Positions 18,190 through 27,323 of a stretch of 64,000 bases of DNA are shown piece after piece (the stretch's first letter is position 1; every line of letters begins with the position of its first letter). The position numbers and the translations under genes were made by a program. Where the stretch lies: positions 1,659,001 to 1,723,000 of the forward strand of contig NZ_CP016545.1 of the NCBI RefSeq assembly GCF_001687545.1, in the 5' to 3' direction. Source of the stretch: Paraurantiacibacter namhicola (lineage in GTDB: Bacteria > Pseudomonadota > Alphaproteobacteria > Sphingomonadales > Sphingomonadaceae). The notes under the pieces were generated by a model. That model was not told the origin of the DNA. It ran no database searches and saw only the letters and a program-made list of their open reading frames with translations.

Positions 18190-18962
18190 AAACCAGCCTT
18201 GTTGAACAACTGAGCGAAATTGCGCGTGGTCTGCTGCGCGAGCTGCTCTGGCGTTACACCTCGCAATTCAGCCACGAAGGCCGCCGTGTCGGACACGAAG
18301 GCCGGCTCGCAGGTCTTTCCGCGATTGGGAACGGGCGCCAGGAACGGGCTGTCCGTTTCCACCAGGATGCGATTGTCCGGGATTTCCGGTACGAATTCCT
18401 GGATTTCCCGGGCATTCTTGAAAGTCACGATGCCGGACAGGCTGATCGTCAAGCCGAGGTCCAGCACGGCGCGCCCGAACTCAGGTGAGGCGGTGAAACA
18501 GTGGATCAGCGCCGGGAAGGCGCCCTCCTCCATCTCGCCCGAAAGGATCGCCAGCGTGTCCTCCTCTGCATCGCGTGTGTGGATGACGATGGGAAGCTGC
18601 GTCTCGCGCGCGACGGAGATGTGCATCCGGAAAAGGTCCTGCTGCACGCTCCGGTCCGATTTGTCGTAATAGTAATCGAGGCCGGTCTCGCCGATGCCGA
18701 TCACGCGTGGATGATCGGTCGCCTCGCGCAGGACTGCGCGGCCTAGATCGGCATGCTGGTCTGCCTCGTGCGGGTGTATGCCGACGGTGGCGAAGACGTC
18801 CGGCTCCCGCTCGGCAGTTCCCACGACCTTGCCCCATTCGCTCTGGCGCGTGGAGATGTTGAGGAAGGCCCCCACCCCGCGCGAACGCGCCCGGTCGAGC
18901 ACTGCGGACTGGTCCTCGACCAAACCTTCGTATTCGAGGTGGCAGTGACTATCGACGAGCAT
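18186..18962 (-). CDS. tatD: TatD-family metal-dependent deoxyribonuclease
   Basis: The 258-aa TIM-barrel hydrolase begins MLVDSHCHLEY, where the HxH pair binds metal. It continues with GIGETGLDYYY, IHTRDAEED and LVETDSPFLAP, all TatD/YcfH signatures. Family members have 3'-5' exonuclease activity and take part in DNA repair or fragmentation. The gene sits directly downstream of metG and holB, as in many bacteria where the ycfH homologue follows holB. Its start overlaps the last base of metG. Confidence 0.94.
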   Translation of the reverse strand: MLVDSHCHLEYEGLVEDQSAVLDRARSRGVGAFLNISTRQSEWGKVVGTAEREPDVFATVGIHPHEADQHADLGRAVLREATDHPRVIGIGETGLDYYYDKSDRSVQQDLFRMHISVARETQLPIVIHTRDAEEDTLAILSGEMEEGAFPALIHCFTASPEFGRAVLDLGLTISLSGIVTFKNAREIQEFVPEIPDNRILVETDSPFLAPVPNRGKTCEPAFVSDTAAFVAELRGVTPEQLAQQTTRNFAQLFNKAGL

Positions 18963-20512
18963 CAGGCGGCCCCGCCTTCCGGCATATCGAGCCGCGGGAA
19001 GACCGGCGATGGCTTCGTGACGTCAAGACGCCCATCCGCGATACGGTTATCGATGGCCGCGAAGTCTCGCTGATCCGCCGCGATGTTCATCGTGTCGAGG
19101 ATCTTGGCCGAGGACGAGGGGATGACGGGCGTGACCGCGATGGCGAGCGCGCGGGTACAATCGCACAACGTCGCAAGCACCCGCTCCATCCGCTCCGGAT
19201 CGGTCTTGCGCAGCGCCCATGGCGCCTGCTCGTCGACATATTGGTTGCATGCGTAGACGGCCTGCATCCACGCTTCCAGGCCTGCTGCAAAGGCGAGCTC
19301 GTCGAAAGCCGTAGGCAGGTCGTTGGCGCAGGCATCGCGCACCTGCTGCCACAGCGCATCGTCCGCATCCGTGGCCGCGGCGCTGGCTTCCAGCCCGCCG
19401 TCGCAATTCTTGGCAACAAATCCGAGCACGCGCTGGGCGAGGTTGCCGAAGCTGTTCGCCAGTTCCGAGTTCGACCGGCTGACAATGGCGGCATCGGAAT
19501 AGCTTCCGTCCTGCCCGAAGGAAAACTCCCGCAGCAGGAAATAGCGCAGCACGTCGACGCCGAACTTGTCCGCCAGTTCACCCGGATCGGTGACATTGCC
19601 CAGCGACTTGCTTTCCTTCTGCCCGCGATTGAGTAGGAAGCCGTGAGCATAGACCTGCTTGGGCAGCGTGATGCCGGCGCTCATCAGGAAGGCGGGCCAA
19701 TATACCGCGTGGAACCGCACGATATCCTTGCCGATCAGGTGCACATCGGCCGGCCAGAACTTGGCCATGTCCTCGGTTTCGCCCGGGAAACCAAGGCCCG
19801 TGAGGTAATTCGTCAGCGCATCGACCCAGACGTACATGACGTGGTCTTCCGCGCCGGGTACCTTCACCCCCCAGTCGAAACTGGTACGTGAGATGGACAA
19901 GTCGCGCAGCCCGCCTTCCACGAAGCTGCGCACTTCGTTCAGCCTGCTGGCCGGGCGCACGAACTCGGGATTGGCCTCGAACAGGTCGAGCAACGGCTGC
20001 TGGTATTTCGACAGGCGGAAGAACCAGCTTTCCTCGACGGTCCACTCGACGGGCGTCCCTTGCGGGGAAAGCTTCTCGCCCCCATCCCCCTCGGTCAGCT
20101 CTTTCTCGTCGTAATAGGCTTCGTCCCGGATCGAGTACCATCCCTCGTACCGGTCGAGATACAAATCGCCGCTTGCCTCCATCCTGCGCCAGAGTTCCTG
20201 GCTGGCGGCGTGATGCGCCTCCTCGCTCGTGCGGATAAAGCGGTCATGCGTGATATGAAGTTTGTCGAACAGGCCACTGAAATATGACGACATTTCATCC
20301 GCCAGTGCGGCCGGAGTCATGTCCAGTTCGCGGGCCTTCTGGGCCATCTTCAGGCCGTGTTCGTCCGTGCCGGTCTGGAAGCGGACGTCGAAGCCGCGCA
20401 GCCGCTTGTACCGCGCCATGACGTCTGCCGCGATGGTCTCGTAAGCGTGGCCGATATGCGGCTTTCCATTGGGGTAATGGATGGCGGTGGTGATGTAATA
20501 GGGATCAGGCAT
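18962..20512 (-). CDS. metG: Methionyl-tRNA synthetase
   Basis: This class I synthetase of 516 aa has the HIGH-type motif PNGKPHIGHAYE near residue 20 and the KMSKS-type motif KESKSLGNV around residue 300. The anticodon-binding helical domain follows. There is no C-terminal EMAP/dimerisation extension, as is common for alphaproteobacterial MetG. The start overlaps the 3' end of holB by eight bases, coupling it to the polymerase clamp-loader gene in a tmk-holB-metG-tatD cluster. Confidence 0.97.
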   Translation of the reverse strand: MPDPYYITTAIHYPNGKPHIGHAYETIAADVMARYKRLRGFDVRFQTGTDEHGLKMAQKARELDMTPAALADEMSSYFSGLFDKLHITHDRFIRTSEEAHHAASQELWRRMEASGDLYLDRYEGWYSIRDEAYYDEKELTEGDGGEKLSPQGTPVEWTVEESWFFRLSKYQQPLLDLFEANPEFVRPASRLNEVRSFVEGGLRDLSISRTSFDWGVKVPGAEDHVMYVWVDALTNYLTGLGFPGETEDMAKFWPADVHLIGKDIVRFHAVYWPAFLMSAGITLPKQVYAHGFLLNRGQKESKSLGNVTDPGELADKFGVDVLRYFLLREFSFGQDGSYSDAAIVSRSNSELANSFGNLAQRVLGFVAKNCDGGLEASAAATDADDALWQQVRDACANDLPTAFDELAFAAGLEAWMQAVYACNQYVDEQAPWALRKTDPERMERVLATLCDCTRALAIAVTPVIPSSSAKILDTMNIAADQRDFAAIDNRIADGRLDVTKPSPVFPRLDMPEGGAA

Positions 20513-21458
20513 TGGCGGTGTCCCTAGAAGCGGCGAGCGAGGCGAGCAAGCCGCCGATTTCCATCACCAGCAGCCCGGGATCGAAATTGTACGTCGGCGC
20601 CTGTGCGGCCAGCTGGCTCAGCGAGCTGTGCGCCTGCACCAGCGCGGGGATGGAGCGGGGCTGCGCACGCGCCATCTCCCCCGCCACGACGGCGCGAGCA
20701 AGGTCGATCGCAGCAAGCTGCCGCCGCCGGTCGGGCCGGGCACCCATGGCCATGGTAAGCTCGCCGCGCAGCGCGAAATCATCGTCACCCTCGTGCGCAA
20801 TACGCGACATGGCCTTGTGCAGGCGGGCTAGGTCGAGTTCCATGAACTCCAGCGCTGCACCGGGAGACCCGCCGCTGGCTGCAGCAGCCGCCTGACGGGC
20901 CGCCGGATCGGCTTCCGGGGCATGCTCCGCCAGGATCGCCTCCACCTGCTCCTGCGACAATTGCGGGAAGCGCACGATGCGGCAGCGCGAGCGGATGGTG
21001 GGGAGCAACCGGCCGGGCCGATGCGTGACCAGCAGGAAGAAGCTGCCCTGCGGCGGCTCCTCCAGGCTCTTCAATACGGCGTTGCTGGCGCTCTTCTCCA
21101 AATCGTCCGCCGGATCGATGATGATAGCGCGCCTGTCCCCCAGCGTGGGCCGCGTATTCAGGCGCTGCTGCATGGCACGAATCTGGTCGACGGCGATGTT
21201 ACGCTTCAGATTGAAAGGCTTGCCCTCGTCGCGTTTCTTCTCGTCGTCGCGCGTGGCGGGCAGGTGGGAAAGGACATGGATATCCGGATGCGACAGCGGG
21301 TCCATGTCGCCGCCGACCAGCCTGTGTGCGGCTTCCAGCGCAAACTGCATCTTGCCGCTGCCCTTGCGCCCGGCGAGGATCCACCCGTGATGCATGCGCT
21401 CGCCCGCCATCGCGGCCTGCCATTCACGCCACGGCCCTTCATGCCCGACCAGCCTCAT
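20505..21458 (-). CDS. holB: DNA polymerase III subunit delta'
   Basis: This 317-aa clamp-loader subunit has an AAA+ fold with a P-loop-like AGRKGSGKMQF near residue 32 and the conserved SRC motif (TIRSRCRIVRFP). Delta' normally does not hydrolyse ATP but works with gamma/tau and delta to load the sliding clamp. It overlaps tmk upstream by four bases and metG downstream by eight. The tmk-holB order is conserved across bacteria, which supports the call. Confidence 0.93.
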   Translation of the reverse strand: MRLVGHEGPWREWQAAMAGERMHHGWILAGRKGSGKMQFALEAAHRLVGGDMDPLSHPDIHVLSHLPATRDDEKKRDEGKPFNLKRNIAVDQIRAMQQRLNTRPTLGDRRAIIIDPADDLEKSASNAVLKSLEEPPQGSFFLLVTHRPGRLLPTIRSRCRIVRFPQLSQEQVEAILAEHAPEADPAARQAAAAASGGSPGAALEFMELDLARLHKAMSRIAHEGDDDFALRGELTMAMGARPDRRRQLAAIDLARAVVAGEMARAQPRSIPALVQAHSSLSQLAAQAPTYNFDPGLLVMEIGGLLASLAASRDTANA

Positions 21459-22090
21459 CCCGTTTCGCCCAGCCAGTGCGCAATCGCCTTCTGGACGCGG
21501 GCCTGCACCTCGTCAGTCGCCCCGCTGCCGTCGATGACGACAAAGCGCGACGGCTCCTGCGCGGCGAGTTCTCGGAAGCGGTCGCCAACAGCGGCATGGT
21601 AGGATGCAGGCTTGCCGCCGATCCGGTCGCTGGTGTCCCCATCGCGCGCGGCAAGCCGCTCGGCCGCGATCTCCGGATCGACAGTCACCAGGATCGTGAT
21701 GTCCGGCAGCAATCCGCCAGAGCCGATGCGGTGTAGGTCCATGATCTCGCTATCCAGCACGTCGCCGCCACCGCCCTGATAGGCCCTGGTGGAGTCCACG
21801 AAACGGTCGCAGATCACCCAGCGGCCGGAGCCAAGTGAAGGCTCGATCAGCTGGGCTACGTGGTCGGCCCTCGCCGCAGCGAACAGCAGGGCCTCGGTGC
21901 GGGCATTCCACGCCTGTGCGGGGTCGAGCAGCAGGCCCCGTACGTCCTCCGCGCCCGGTGTGCCGCCGGGCTCGCGCGTCAAATCGGCCGGGATGCCCCG
22001 CGCAAGCAGGAAATCATGGAGCAGCCGCGCCTGTGTGGACTTACCAGCGCCCTCCCCGCCCTCGAATGTGATGAACTTGCCGCGCGTCAT
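21455..22090 (-). CDS. tmk: Thymidylate kinase
   Basis: The enzyme phosphorylates dTMP to dTDP. The P-loop FEGGEGAGKST lies near the N-terminus, the DRF-type motif ICDRFVDSTRAYQGGGG in the middle, and the C-terminal lid ARDGDTSDRIG follows. The ATG at 22090 overlaps the stop of the upstream carboxypeptidase gene as ATGA, which favours it over an ATG nine bases earlier. The resulting 211 aa match the usual family length. Confidence 0.96.
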   Translation of the reverse strand: MTRGKFITFEGGEGAGKSTQARLLHDFLLARGIPADLTREPGGTPGAEDVRGLLLDPAQAWNARTEALLFAAARADHVAQLIEPSLGSGRWVICDRFVDSTRAYQGGGGDVLDSEIMDLHRIGSGGLLPDITILVTVDPEIAAERLAARDGDTSDRIGGKPASYHAAVGDRFRELAAQEPSRFVVIDGSGATDEVQARVQKAIAHWLGETG

Positions 22091-23268
22091 GAGAACCACG
22101 AGGCGAGGCCAAGCCCGATCCGGCGCACCGGCCCGGCGACCGGCACATCGTCACGCGCAGCCAGCGGCATCTCGAACACCGGGTAACCCGGCGCGGCGAA
22201 GCGCAGCGTCGCAACGGTGTCGCCCGCCGCGATTGGCGCGCGCACGGGGCCATTGTAGGTTATGGTGAGGAACTGACTGGCTGCCAGACCCTGCGGTACG
22301 GCCACCACCAGATCCTTGGGCGCGACCAGCGCTACCTGCGCCTTTGAGCCGCCCTGCACTTCGGCAAGGCCAATCTCTTCATCGCGCTTTACCAGCCGCG
22401 TCGGCGTGAAGGCGTCATAAGCCCAGCGCACCATGGCGCGCGCCGCGCTGTCGCGCACCTCGCCCTCGTCCACGCCCGCCAGCACGATCACGATCCTTCG
22501 GTCTCCACGTTTGGCGGAGCCGAGGAAGGTATTGCCGGCCTGCCGTGTGTAGCCCGTCTTGATGCCGTCCCCGCCCTCGACCTGGCCGGTCAGCATCTCG
22601 TGATTGTCCTGCGCCACGCCATTGAAGCGCATGCCGGTCTTGCCGAAGAAGCGGCCATAGAGATTGGGGTATTGCTGCGTCAGAGCACCCCCCAGCCGCG
22701 CAAGGTCGCGCGCGCTGGTGAAAGTGTTGCCGTCGTCCATCCACCCATTGGGCGTGCCGAAATGGCTGTCGGCGAGGCCAAGCTTGCGCGCATTGGCATT
22801 CATCAGCGCGGTCCACCCGTCGAGCGAGCCCGCGACATGCCGCCCCAGCACCACGCTGGCATCGTTGGCAGAGACGGTTGTGATGCCCAGAAGCAGGTCC
22901 TCCACACTGACGCGGTCGCCAACCTCCAGGAACAGCGTGGAGCCCTCGCGCCGCCAGCCCTCGAGCAGTTCGGCCGTGATCTCGATCTCGCTATCGGCAG
23001 ACAGCTTGCCTTCGTCGATCAGGCGGAAGGCTGTGTAAGCGGTCATCACCTTGGTGACGCTTGCGGGCACGAAGCGTCGGTCTGCCTCTCGCGAAAGAAG
23101 CGTCTGTCCGGTGCTGGTGTCGACGACCAGCGCAATTGGCACCTCCGCCGGGACAGGCGATGCGACGCGGTTGACCTGTGCCGGAACGGCGGACTGCGTC
23201 ATCGCCGGTGCTGCAAGGCAAAGCGCCGCAACGGCAGCTGCCATCCCTGCGCTTGTCCTTGCCGTCAC
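22087..23268 (-). CDS. dac: D-alanyl-D-alanine carboxypeptidase (PBP5/6 type)
   Basis: This low-molecular-mass penicillin-binding protein trims the terminal D-Ala from peptidoglycan stem peptides. A Sec signal covers about the first 25 residues. The active-site motifs are S70-VT-K73 in PASVTKVMT, the SxN motif in TVSANDAS, and KTG in GIKTGYTRQ. The C-terminal beta domain ends in a short hydrophobic/amphipathic GLASWFS stretch that could tether it to the inner membrane. Length is 393 aa. It lies between an RlpA-like gene (32-base gap) and tmk (4-base overlap). Confidence 0.95.
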   Translation of the reverse strand: MTARTSAGMAAAVAALCLAAPAMTQSAVPAQVNRVASPVPAEVPIALVVDTSTGQTLLSREADRRFVPASVTKVMTAYTAFRLIDEGKLSADSEIEITAELLEGWRREGSTLFLEVGDRVSVEDLLLGITTVSANDASVVLGRHVAGSLDGWTALMNANARKLGLADSHFGTPNGWMDDGNTFTSARDLARLGGALTQQYPNLYGRFFGKTGMRFNGVAQDNHEMLTGQVEGGDGIKTGYTRQAGNTFLGSAKRGDRRIVIVLAGVDEGEVRDSAARAMVRWAYDAFTPTRLVKRDEEIGLAEVQGGSKAQVALVAPKDLVVAVPQGLAASQFLTITYNGPVRAPIAAGDTVATLRFAAPGYPVFEMPLAARDDVPVAGPVRRIGLGLASWFS

Positions 23269-23300
23269 TTTGGTCCCCCGCCGGGCGGGAGCCGGCTCAA

Positions 23301-24383
23301 TCAGTCATTGGTGAAGATTCGAGCGTCACCATAGCCAGCGGCCCGCACTTTGGCGAGAGAGGCTTCGGCCTGGCTGCGGTTGGCAAAGGGCCCGGTGCGG
23401 ACGCGGTAGAAACGGCCAGACTGGGTTACATCCCCGCCGATCACGCGCGCCACGCGGTCTGCGCGCGAGCGGTCGCTGAATGCGGCGGCCTGCACGACAT
23501 AGCGGCCGTTCGCCACCGTTGCAGCAGGTGCGGCGCGCACCGCAACCGGGGCCGGTGCAGGTGCTGGCGTACGGACAGGCGTGTTGCTGGCACCCGCGAG
23601 CGGAGGCAGCGGACGCGAGGCCGGGTTCGCGCCTGCCGCCGGCCTCACGGAAACCGGGGCCGGAGCAGGCGACGAGGAGGCTGGTACGGGTGCGCGTGCA
23701 ATTGGCGCATTTGCTGCGTCCGGGCGAGCCGGAGCGGACGCCGGAGCATTTGCGCGTGCCGTGTCGTAATTGGGCTGCAGCGAGGCGGAGCCGCTGGCGG
23801 GCAGCTTGCGGCGAAGAACCACCAGCAGCGCTTCCGGCGTGTCCATGCGCAGCGGGGCAGCCTGGCCCTGTCGCAGCATCGCGCGCTGGTCTTCCGGAGG
23901 GGTGACACGGCGAACGCGGATCGAAGCGCCCGGCTGCGAGCCGAGCTGCGCCAGCGCCGCGGGCGACATGGCGACCAGGGCATTGCTGTTCATCGGGCCG
24001 CGTTCCTCGACCCGCACCAGCACGGTGCGGCCGGTGGAAAGGTCCGTGACCTCGGCGTAGCTCGGCAGGGGCAGCGTGTGATGCGCCGCGGTGTAACCCC
24101 GCGCGCCGGACTGCGCCGCGACATATCCGACCTCGTCGTAATTGAGCGTGTCGACCGGCGTGTAGAGCGTATCGCCAATGCGATAGGGCTCGCCCACCAC
24201 GACGGGATAATCCGCGCCGGGGCCTGTCAGGTCGTCCGGACTGGCCATGGCAGGCGCAGACGCAAGGTCTCCCCCGCCCCCGCCCACGATGCCGCATCCG
24301 GCAAGCGCAGAGGCGCCGCAAAGCGCGGCAATCAGGCGGAGCTTACGGCTCCCGAAAGTGTCAGCGGATAATCTCATCTGCAA
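23301..24383 (-). CDS. RlpA-like double-psi beta-barrel lipoprotein with SPOR domain
   Basis: The 360-aa lipoprotein has a signal ending in ALAGC. A double-psi beta-barrel (about residues 75-175) contains TAAHHTLPLPSY and VLVRVEERGPM. A long Ala/Pro-rich linker follows, and a C-terminal SPOR domain (about 285-360) that binds denuded glycan strands at division sites. Compared with catalytic RlpA, the stretch before TAAH is much shortened: the usual HGxxTANGExFDM segment is missing and only AAQSGARGY remains. NDRGPF is changed to EERGPM. It may therefore bind septal peptidoglycan without cutting it. It overlaps the end of mltB by 23 bases. A start two codons later is possible. Confidence 0.85.
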   Translation of the reverse strand: MQMRLSADTFGSRKLRLIAALCGASALAGCGIVGGGGGDLASAPAMASPDDLTGPGADYPVVVGEPYRIGDTLYTPVDTLNYDEVGYVAAQSGARGYTAAHHTLPLPSYAEVTDLSTGRTVLVRVEERGPMNSNALVAMSPAALAQLGSQPGASIRVRRVTPPEDQRAMLRQGQAAPLRMDTPEALLVVLRRKLPASGSASLQPNYDTARANAPASAPARPDAANAPIARAPVPASSSPAPAPVSVRPAAGANPASRPLPPLAGASNTPVRTPAPAPAPVAVRAAPAATVANGRYVVQAAAFSDRSRADRVARVIGGDVTQSGRFYRVRTGPFANRSQAEASLAKVRAAGYGDARIFTND

Positions 24384-25389
24384 GCAACCCCACGCTCATC
24401 GCGTAATAGTTCGAGCAGTTATATTCGAGGATAACCCTATAATTCTGGGTTAAGAGGTAAGCAGAAGTTCCCGGCCCATCCGGTTCGAACAGGGCCACCA
24501 TGGCATTATCCGGCAGGTAGGATTGCGGGGTCACGCCCTCTGCACGCCATTCTGCCACCGTCATCCACTTGCCATGCCGTTCATGCACGCGTGGGCAGAC
24601 CGGGCTGGTCGTCTCACGCTCGAAACGGCTGCGATCGAGGCCGGAGGGGACGTATGCACGCACGCCCCAGGGCAGGCCCGGGCGCCAGCCGGCATCATTG
24701 AAATACTTGGCGATGGAGAACAGCGTATCGGCGCGGTTGCTGAAAATGTCCGCGCGTCCGTCTCCGTCGCCATCAGTGGCAAGGCGCAGGTAGACGCTGG
24801 GCAGGAACTGCGGATTGCCGAATGCGCCCGCCCAGCTGCCAACCAGCTGGCTGCGCGGATAACCGCGGTCCGCAATCTTGAGCAGCGCGATCAGTTCGCC
24901 TTCGAACAGCGTCCGCCGGCGCCCTTCCCAAGCCAATGTGGCCAGTGCCTGCGCGAGGTCGAAACTGCCCTTCACCGCGCCGTAGGACGTCTCATGCCCC
25001 CAGATTGCAAGCAGCACGTTCGCTGGAACGCCGTAAGCGCTTTCCACACGGCTCGCGAGCGGGCCCAGGCGCCCGTATTCACGCCGACCGGCGGAGATAC
25101 GCGCAGCGCTGTTGTGGCGGCGGATATAGGGCGCGAGCGCGGGATAGCCGCTGCGGCTTGGCGAGGTCACATTGTCGGTATCAAGGGCCAGCACGCGAGC
25201 ATTGGGCGTCAGGCCGCCCAGCATGGACCGGATCGTCGGCTCGCTGACACCCTCGGCCCTCGCCTTGGCAGCCACCAGCTCCAGATAGGCTTCGAAGCTC
25301 ATATCCTGCGCGCTCGCCATGGTGGGTGCGGCGAGGGAAGCGGAGGCGATGATGAAGGCGGCGAGGATGCGCAAGTGTCTGAATATCAT
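24361..25389 (-). CDS. mltB: Lytic murein transglycosylase B family protein
   Basis: This enzyme cleaves the MurNAc-GlcNAc bond with formation of 1,6-anhydro products. The start at 25389 gives a clean Sec signal (IFRHLRILAAFIIASASLA) and a 342-aa protein. An ATG 12 bases upstream is an alternative. The catalytic glutamate is in LAIWGHETSYG, and the QFLPSVYLRLATDGDGDGRAD stretch is typical of the MltB/SltB family. There is no lipobox, so the mature enzyme is probably soluble in the periplasm. It is the first gene of the nine-gene minus-strand run. Confidence 0.92.
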   Translation of the reverse strand: MIFRHLRILAAFIIASASLAAPTMASAQDMSFEAYLELVAAKARAEGVSEPTIRSMLGGLTPNARVLALDTDNVTSPSRSGYPALAPYIRRHNSAARISAGRREYGRLGPLASRVESAYGVPANVLLAIWGHETSYGAVKGSFDLAQALATLAWEGRRRTLFEGELIALLKIADRGYPRSQLVGSWAGAFGNPQFLPSVYLRLATDGDGDGRADIFSNRADTLFSIAKYFNDAGWRPGLPWGVRAYVPSGLDRSRFERETTSPVCPRVHERHGKWMTVAEWRAEGVTPQSYLPDNAMVALFEPDGPGTSAYLLTQNYRVILEYNCSNYYAMSVGLLADEIIR

Positions 25390-25513
25390 GCCGGCATCCA
25401 TGCCCTGCCGCTTGCCCGGTGCATAGTCCTGCCACCGGCGGCGTGCGGCAAGCCGGTATCCTGCAAAGGCCAGTGACACGGCGCGCCCAAGGCGCTAGCG
25501 GGATTTCGCTCGC

Positions 25514-25603
25514 GGACAGGTGGCAGAGTGGTCGAATGCTCCGGTCTTGAAAACCGGCGTGCGTGCAAGCGTACCGTGGGTTCGAATCCCACCCTGTCCG
25601 CCA
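25514..25603 (+). tRNA. tRNA-Ser (anticodon UGA)
   Basis: The 90-base gene folds as a class II tRNA. The acceptor stem GGACAGG pairs with CCTGTCC, followed by discriminator G and an encoded CCA. The anticodon arm is CCGGT-CTTGAAA-ACCGG, giving anticodon TGA. A long serine-type variable arm (GCGTGCAAGCGT region) and a T-arm GTGGG-TTCGAAT-CCCAC follow. It reads UCA and related serine codons. A convergent 61-aa gene ends one base beyond the CCA. Confidence 0.97.
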
Positions 25604-25604
25604 G

Positions 25605-25790
25605 CTACTTCTCGTCCTGCTCAGGGATGTGCTCCGCCTTGTCGGGCTTGCGCACCAGCGGGGAATTGTCGCCGGGATAGCTGTTTGGGTCGACCGAACT
25701 CTGGTTCTTCAGGGCCATGTGATCGTCGATAATGTCCAGGTCTTCGTCTTCCAGGCGGCTGCGGCCATCGTCGCTAATTTCGAATTCCAT
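25605..25790 (-). CDS. Small acidic protein of unknown function (61 aa)
   Basis: The ATG at 25790 follows a strong GAGGAGA ribosome site at seven bases. The product of 61 aa is acidic in its N-terminal half (SRLEDEDLDIIDDH) and proline/charge-rich after that, with no signal or membrane segment. It looks intrinsically disordered. The gene lies 84 bases downstream of lpd and ends right against the tRNA-Ser gene. I recognise no family. The strong ribosome site and normal codon bias are the reasons for calling it. Confidence 0.65.
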   Translation of the reverse strand: MEFEISDDGRSRLEDEDLDIIDDHMALKNQSSVDPNSYPGDNSPLVRKPDKAEHIPEQDEK

Positions 25791-25874
25791 TGCATGTCTC
25801 CTCGGACGCTTAACGCCCGGGGAGCACGGCTGTTTCCGGATTTGCGGCAAACCGCCGGTCGCAGGGCCGGCGGG

Positions 25875-27290
25875 TCAGATGTGCAGCGCGCGGCCGTAAG
25901 CGGCCAGCACGCTTTCGTGCATCATCTCGCTCAGCGTCGGGTGCGGGAAAACGGTGTTCATCAGTTCTTCCTCCGTCGTTTCCAAAGTCTTGCCGACGGT
26001 GTAGCCCTGGATCAGCTCGGTCACTTCCGCCCCGACCATGTGCGCGCCCAGCAGCTCGCCGGTCTTGGCATCGAACACGGTCTTGATGAAGCCTTCCGCC
26101 TCGCCCAGCGCGATGGCCTTGCCGTTGCCGATGAAGGGGAAGGTGCCAGCCTTGACGTCATGGCCCGCCTCCTTCGCCTTCTCCTCCGTCAGGCCGACGC
26201 TGGCGACCTGCGGGTGGCAGTAGGTGCAGCCCGGAATGCTGGAGCGGTCGAGCGGGTGCGGATGCACGTCCTTGTTGCCCAGTTCCTGCGCGATGGCCTC
26301 GGCGCAGGTCACGCCCTCGTGGCTCGCCTTATGCGCCAGCCAGGGGCCGGGCGTGCAATCGCCGATGGCCCACAGGCCCTTGGACTTCGTGCGCCCATAG
26401 GGATCGATCTGGATGAAGCCGCGATCCATTTCGGCCAGCTTTTCCAGCCCGATATTCTCGGTGTTGGGCACGATGCCGATGGCGACGATGCAGTGGCTGA
26501 ACTCGGTCTCGGTGATCTTGCCCTTGGCATCCTTTATCTTGGCCGTCACGCCCTTGGGACCGGTCTCGATCCCTTCAACGCCCGCGCCGGTCATGATCGT
26601 CATGCCCTGCTTGGTGAGCGACTTCTGCAGGAAGGCGGAGACATCCTTGTCCTCCACCGGCACGATGCGATCGAGCATCTCGACCACGGTAACATCGGCG
26701 CCCATGTCATTGTAGAAGCTGGCAAATTCGATGCCGATTGCCCCGCTGCCGATGACCAGCAGCTTCGTTGGCATTTCCTTTGGCGTCATGGCGGCACGGT
26801 AGGTCCAGATCCGCTCCCCATCCGCCTTGGCAAAGGGCAGGTCGCGCGCGCGCGCGCCGGTGGCCACGATCACATGCTTTGCGGAGAGCTTCTCTTCGCC
26901 CTTCTCGCCCTTCACCGTCAGGCTGGTGGGGCCGGTCAGCGTGCCCTCGCCCATGTGTACGGCGATCTTGTTCTTCTTCATCAGCCCGGTGACGCCGCTG
27001 TTGAGCTGCTTGGCCACGCCGCGGCTGCGCTTCACGACCGCGTCGAGGTCCGCCTCGATCGCGCCGGCGACCTTCAGGCCGTAATCCTTGGCGTGATCCA
27101 TGTAATGCTTGATCTCTGCCGAGCGGAGCAGCGCCTTAGTGGGGATGCAGCCCCAGTTGAGGCAAATGCCGCCCAGGCTCTCGCGCTCCACGATGGCCGT
27201 CTTCAGCCCCAGCTGCGCGCAGCGGATTGCCGCGACATAGCCACCGGGGCCGGATCCGAGAACGATGACGTCGTAAGAGGTGTCAGCCAT
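25875..27290 (-). CDS. lpdA: Dihydrolipoyl dehydrogenase (E3)
   Basis: This FAD flavoprotein reoxidises dihydrolipoyl groups of 2-oxoacid dehydrogenase complexes with NAD. Visible motifs are the FAD-binding VLGSGPGGY, the redox-active disulfide CLNWGC in GGICLNWGCIPTK, the NAD-binding VIGSGAIGIE, and the C-terminal HPTLSE with catalytic histidine. The ATG at 27290 (MADTSYDV) has AGGA seven bases upstream and is preferred to one 18 bases earlier. Length is 471 aa. Its operon position downstream of the E2 gene points to a role in pyruvate dehydrogenase. Confidence 0.97.
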   Translation of the reverse strand: MADTSYDVIVLGSGPGGYVAAIRCAQLGLKTAIVERESLGGICLNWGCIPTKALLRSAEIKHYMDHAKDYGLKVAGAIEADLDAVVKRSRGVAKQLNSGVTGLMKKNKIAVHMGEGTLTGPTSLTVKGEKGEEKLSAKHVIVATGARARDLPFAKADGERIWTYRAAMTPKEMPTKLLVIGSGAIGIEFASFYNDMGADVTVVEMLDRIVPVEDKDVSAFLQKSLTKQGMTIMTGAGVEGIETGPKGVTAKIKDAKGKITETEFSHCIVAIGIVPNTENIGLEKLAEMDRGFIQIDPYGRTKSKGLWAIGDCTPGPWLAHKASHEGVTCAEAIAQELGNKDVHPHPLDRSSIPGCTYCHPQVASVGLTEEKAKEAGHDVKAGTFPFIGNGKAIALGEAEGFIKTVFDAKTGELLGAHMVGAEVTELIQGYTVGKTLETTEEELMNTVFPHPTLSEMMHESVLAAYGRALHI

Positions 27291-27323
27291 TTGCTGTCCT
27301 GTTTTCAAGTGTTTGCGGGTGAA

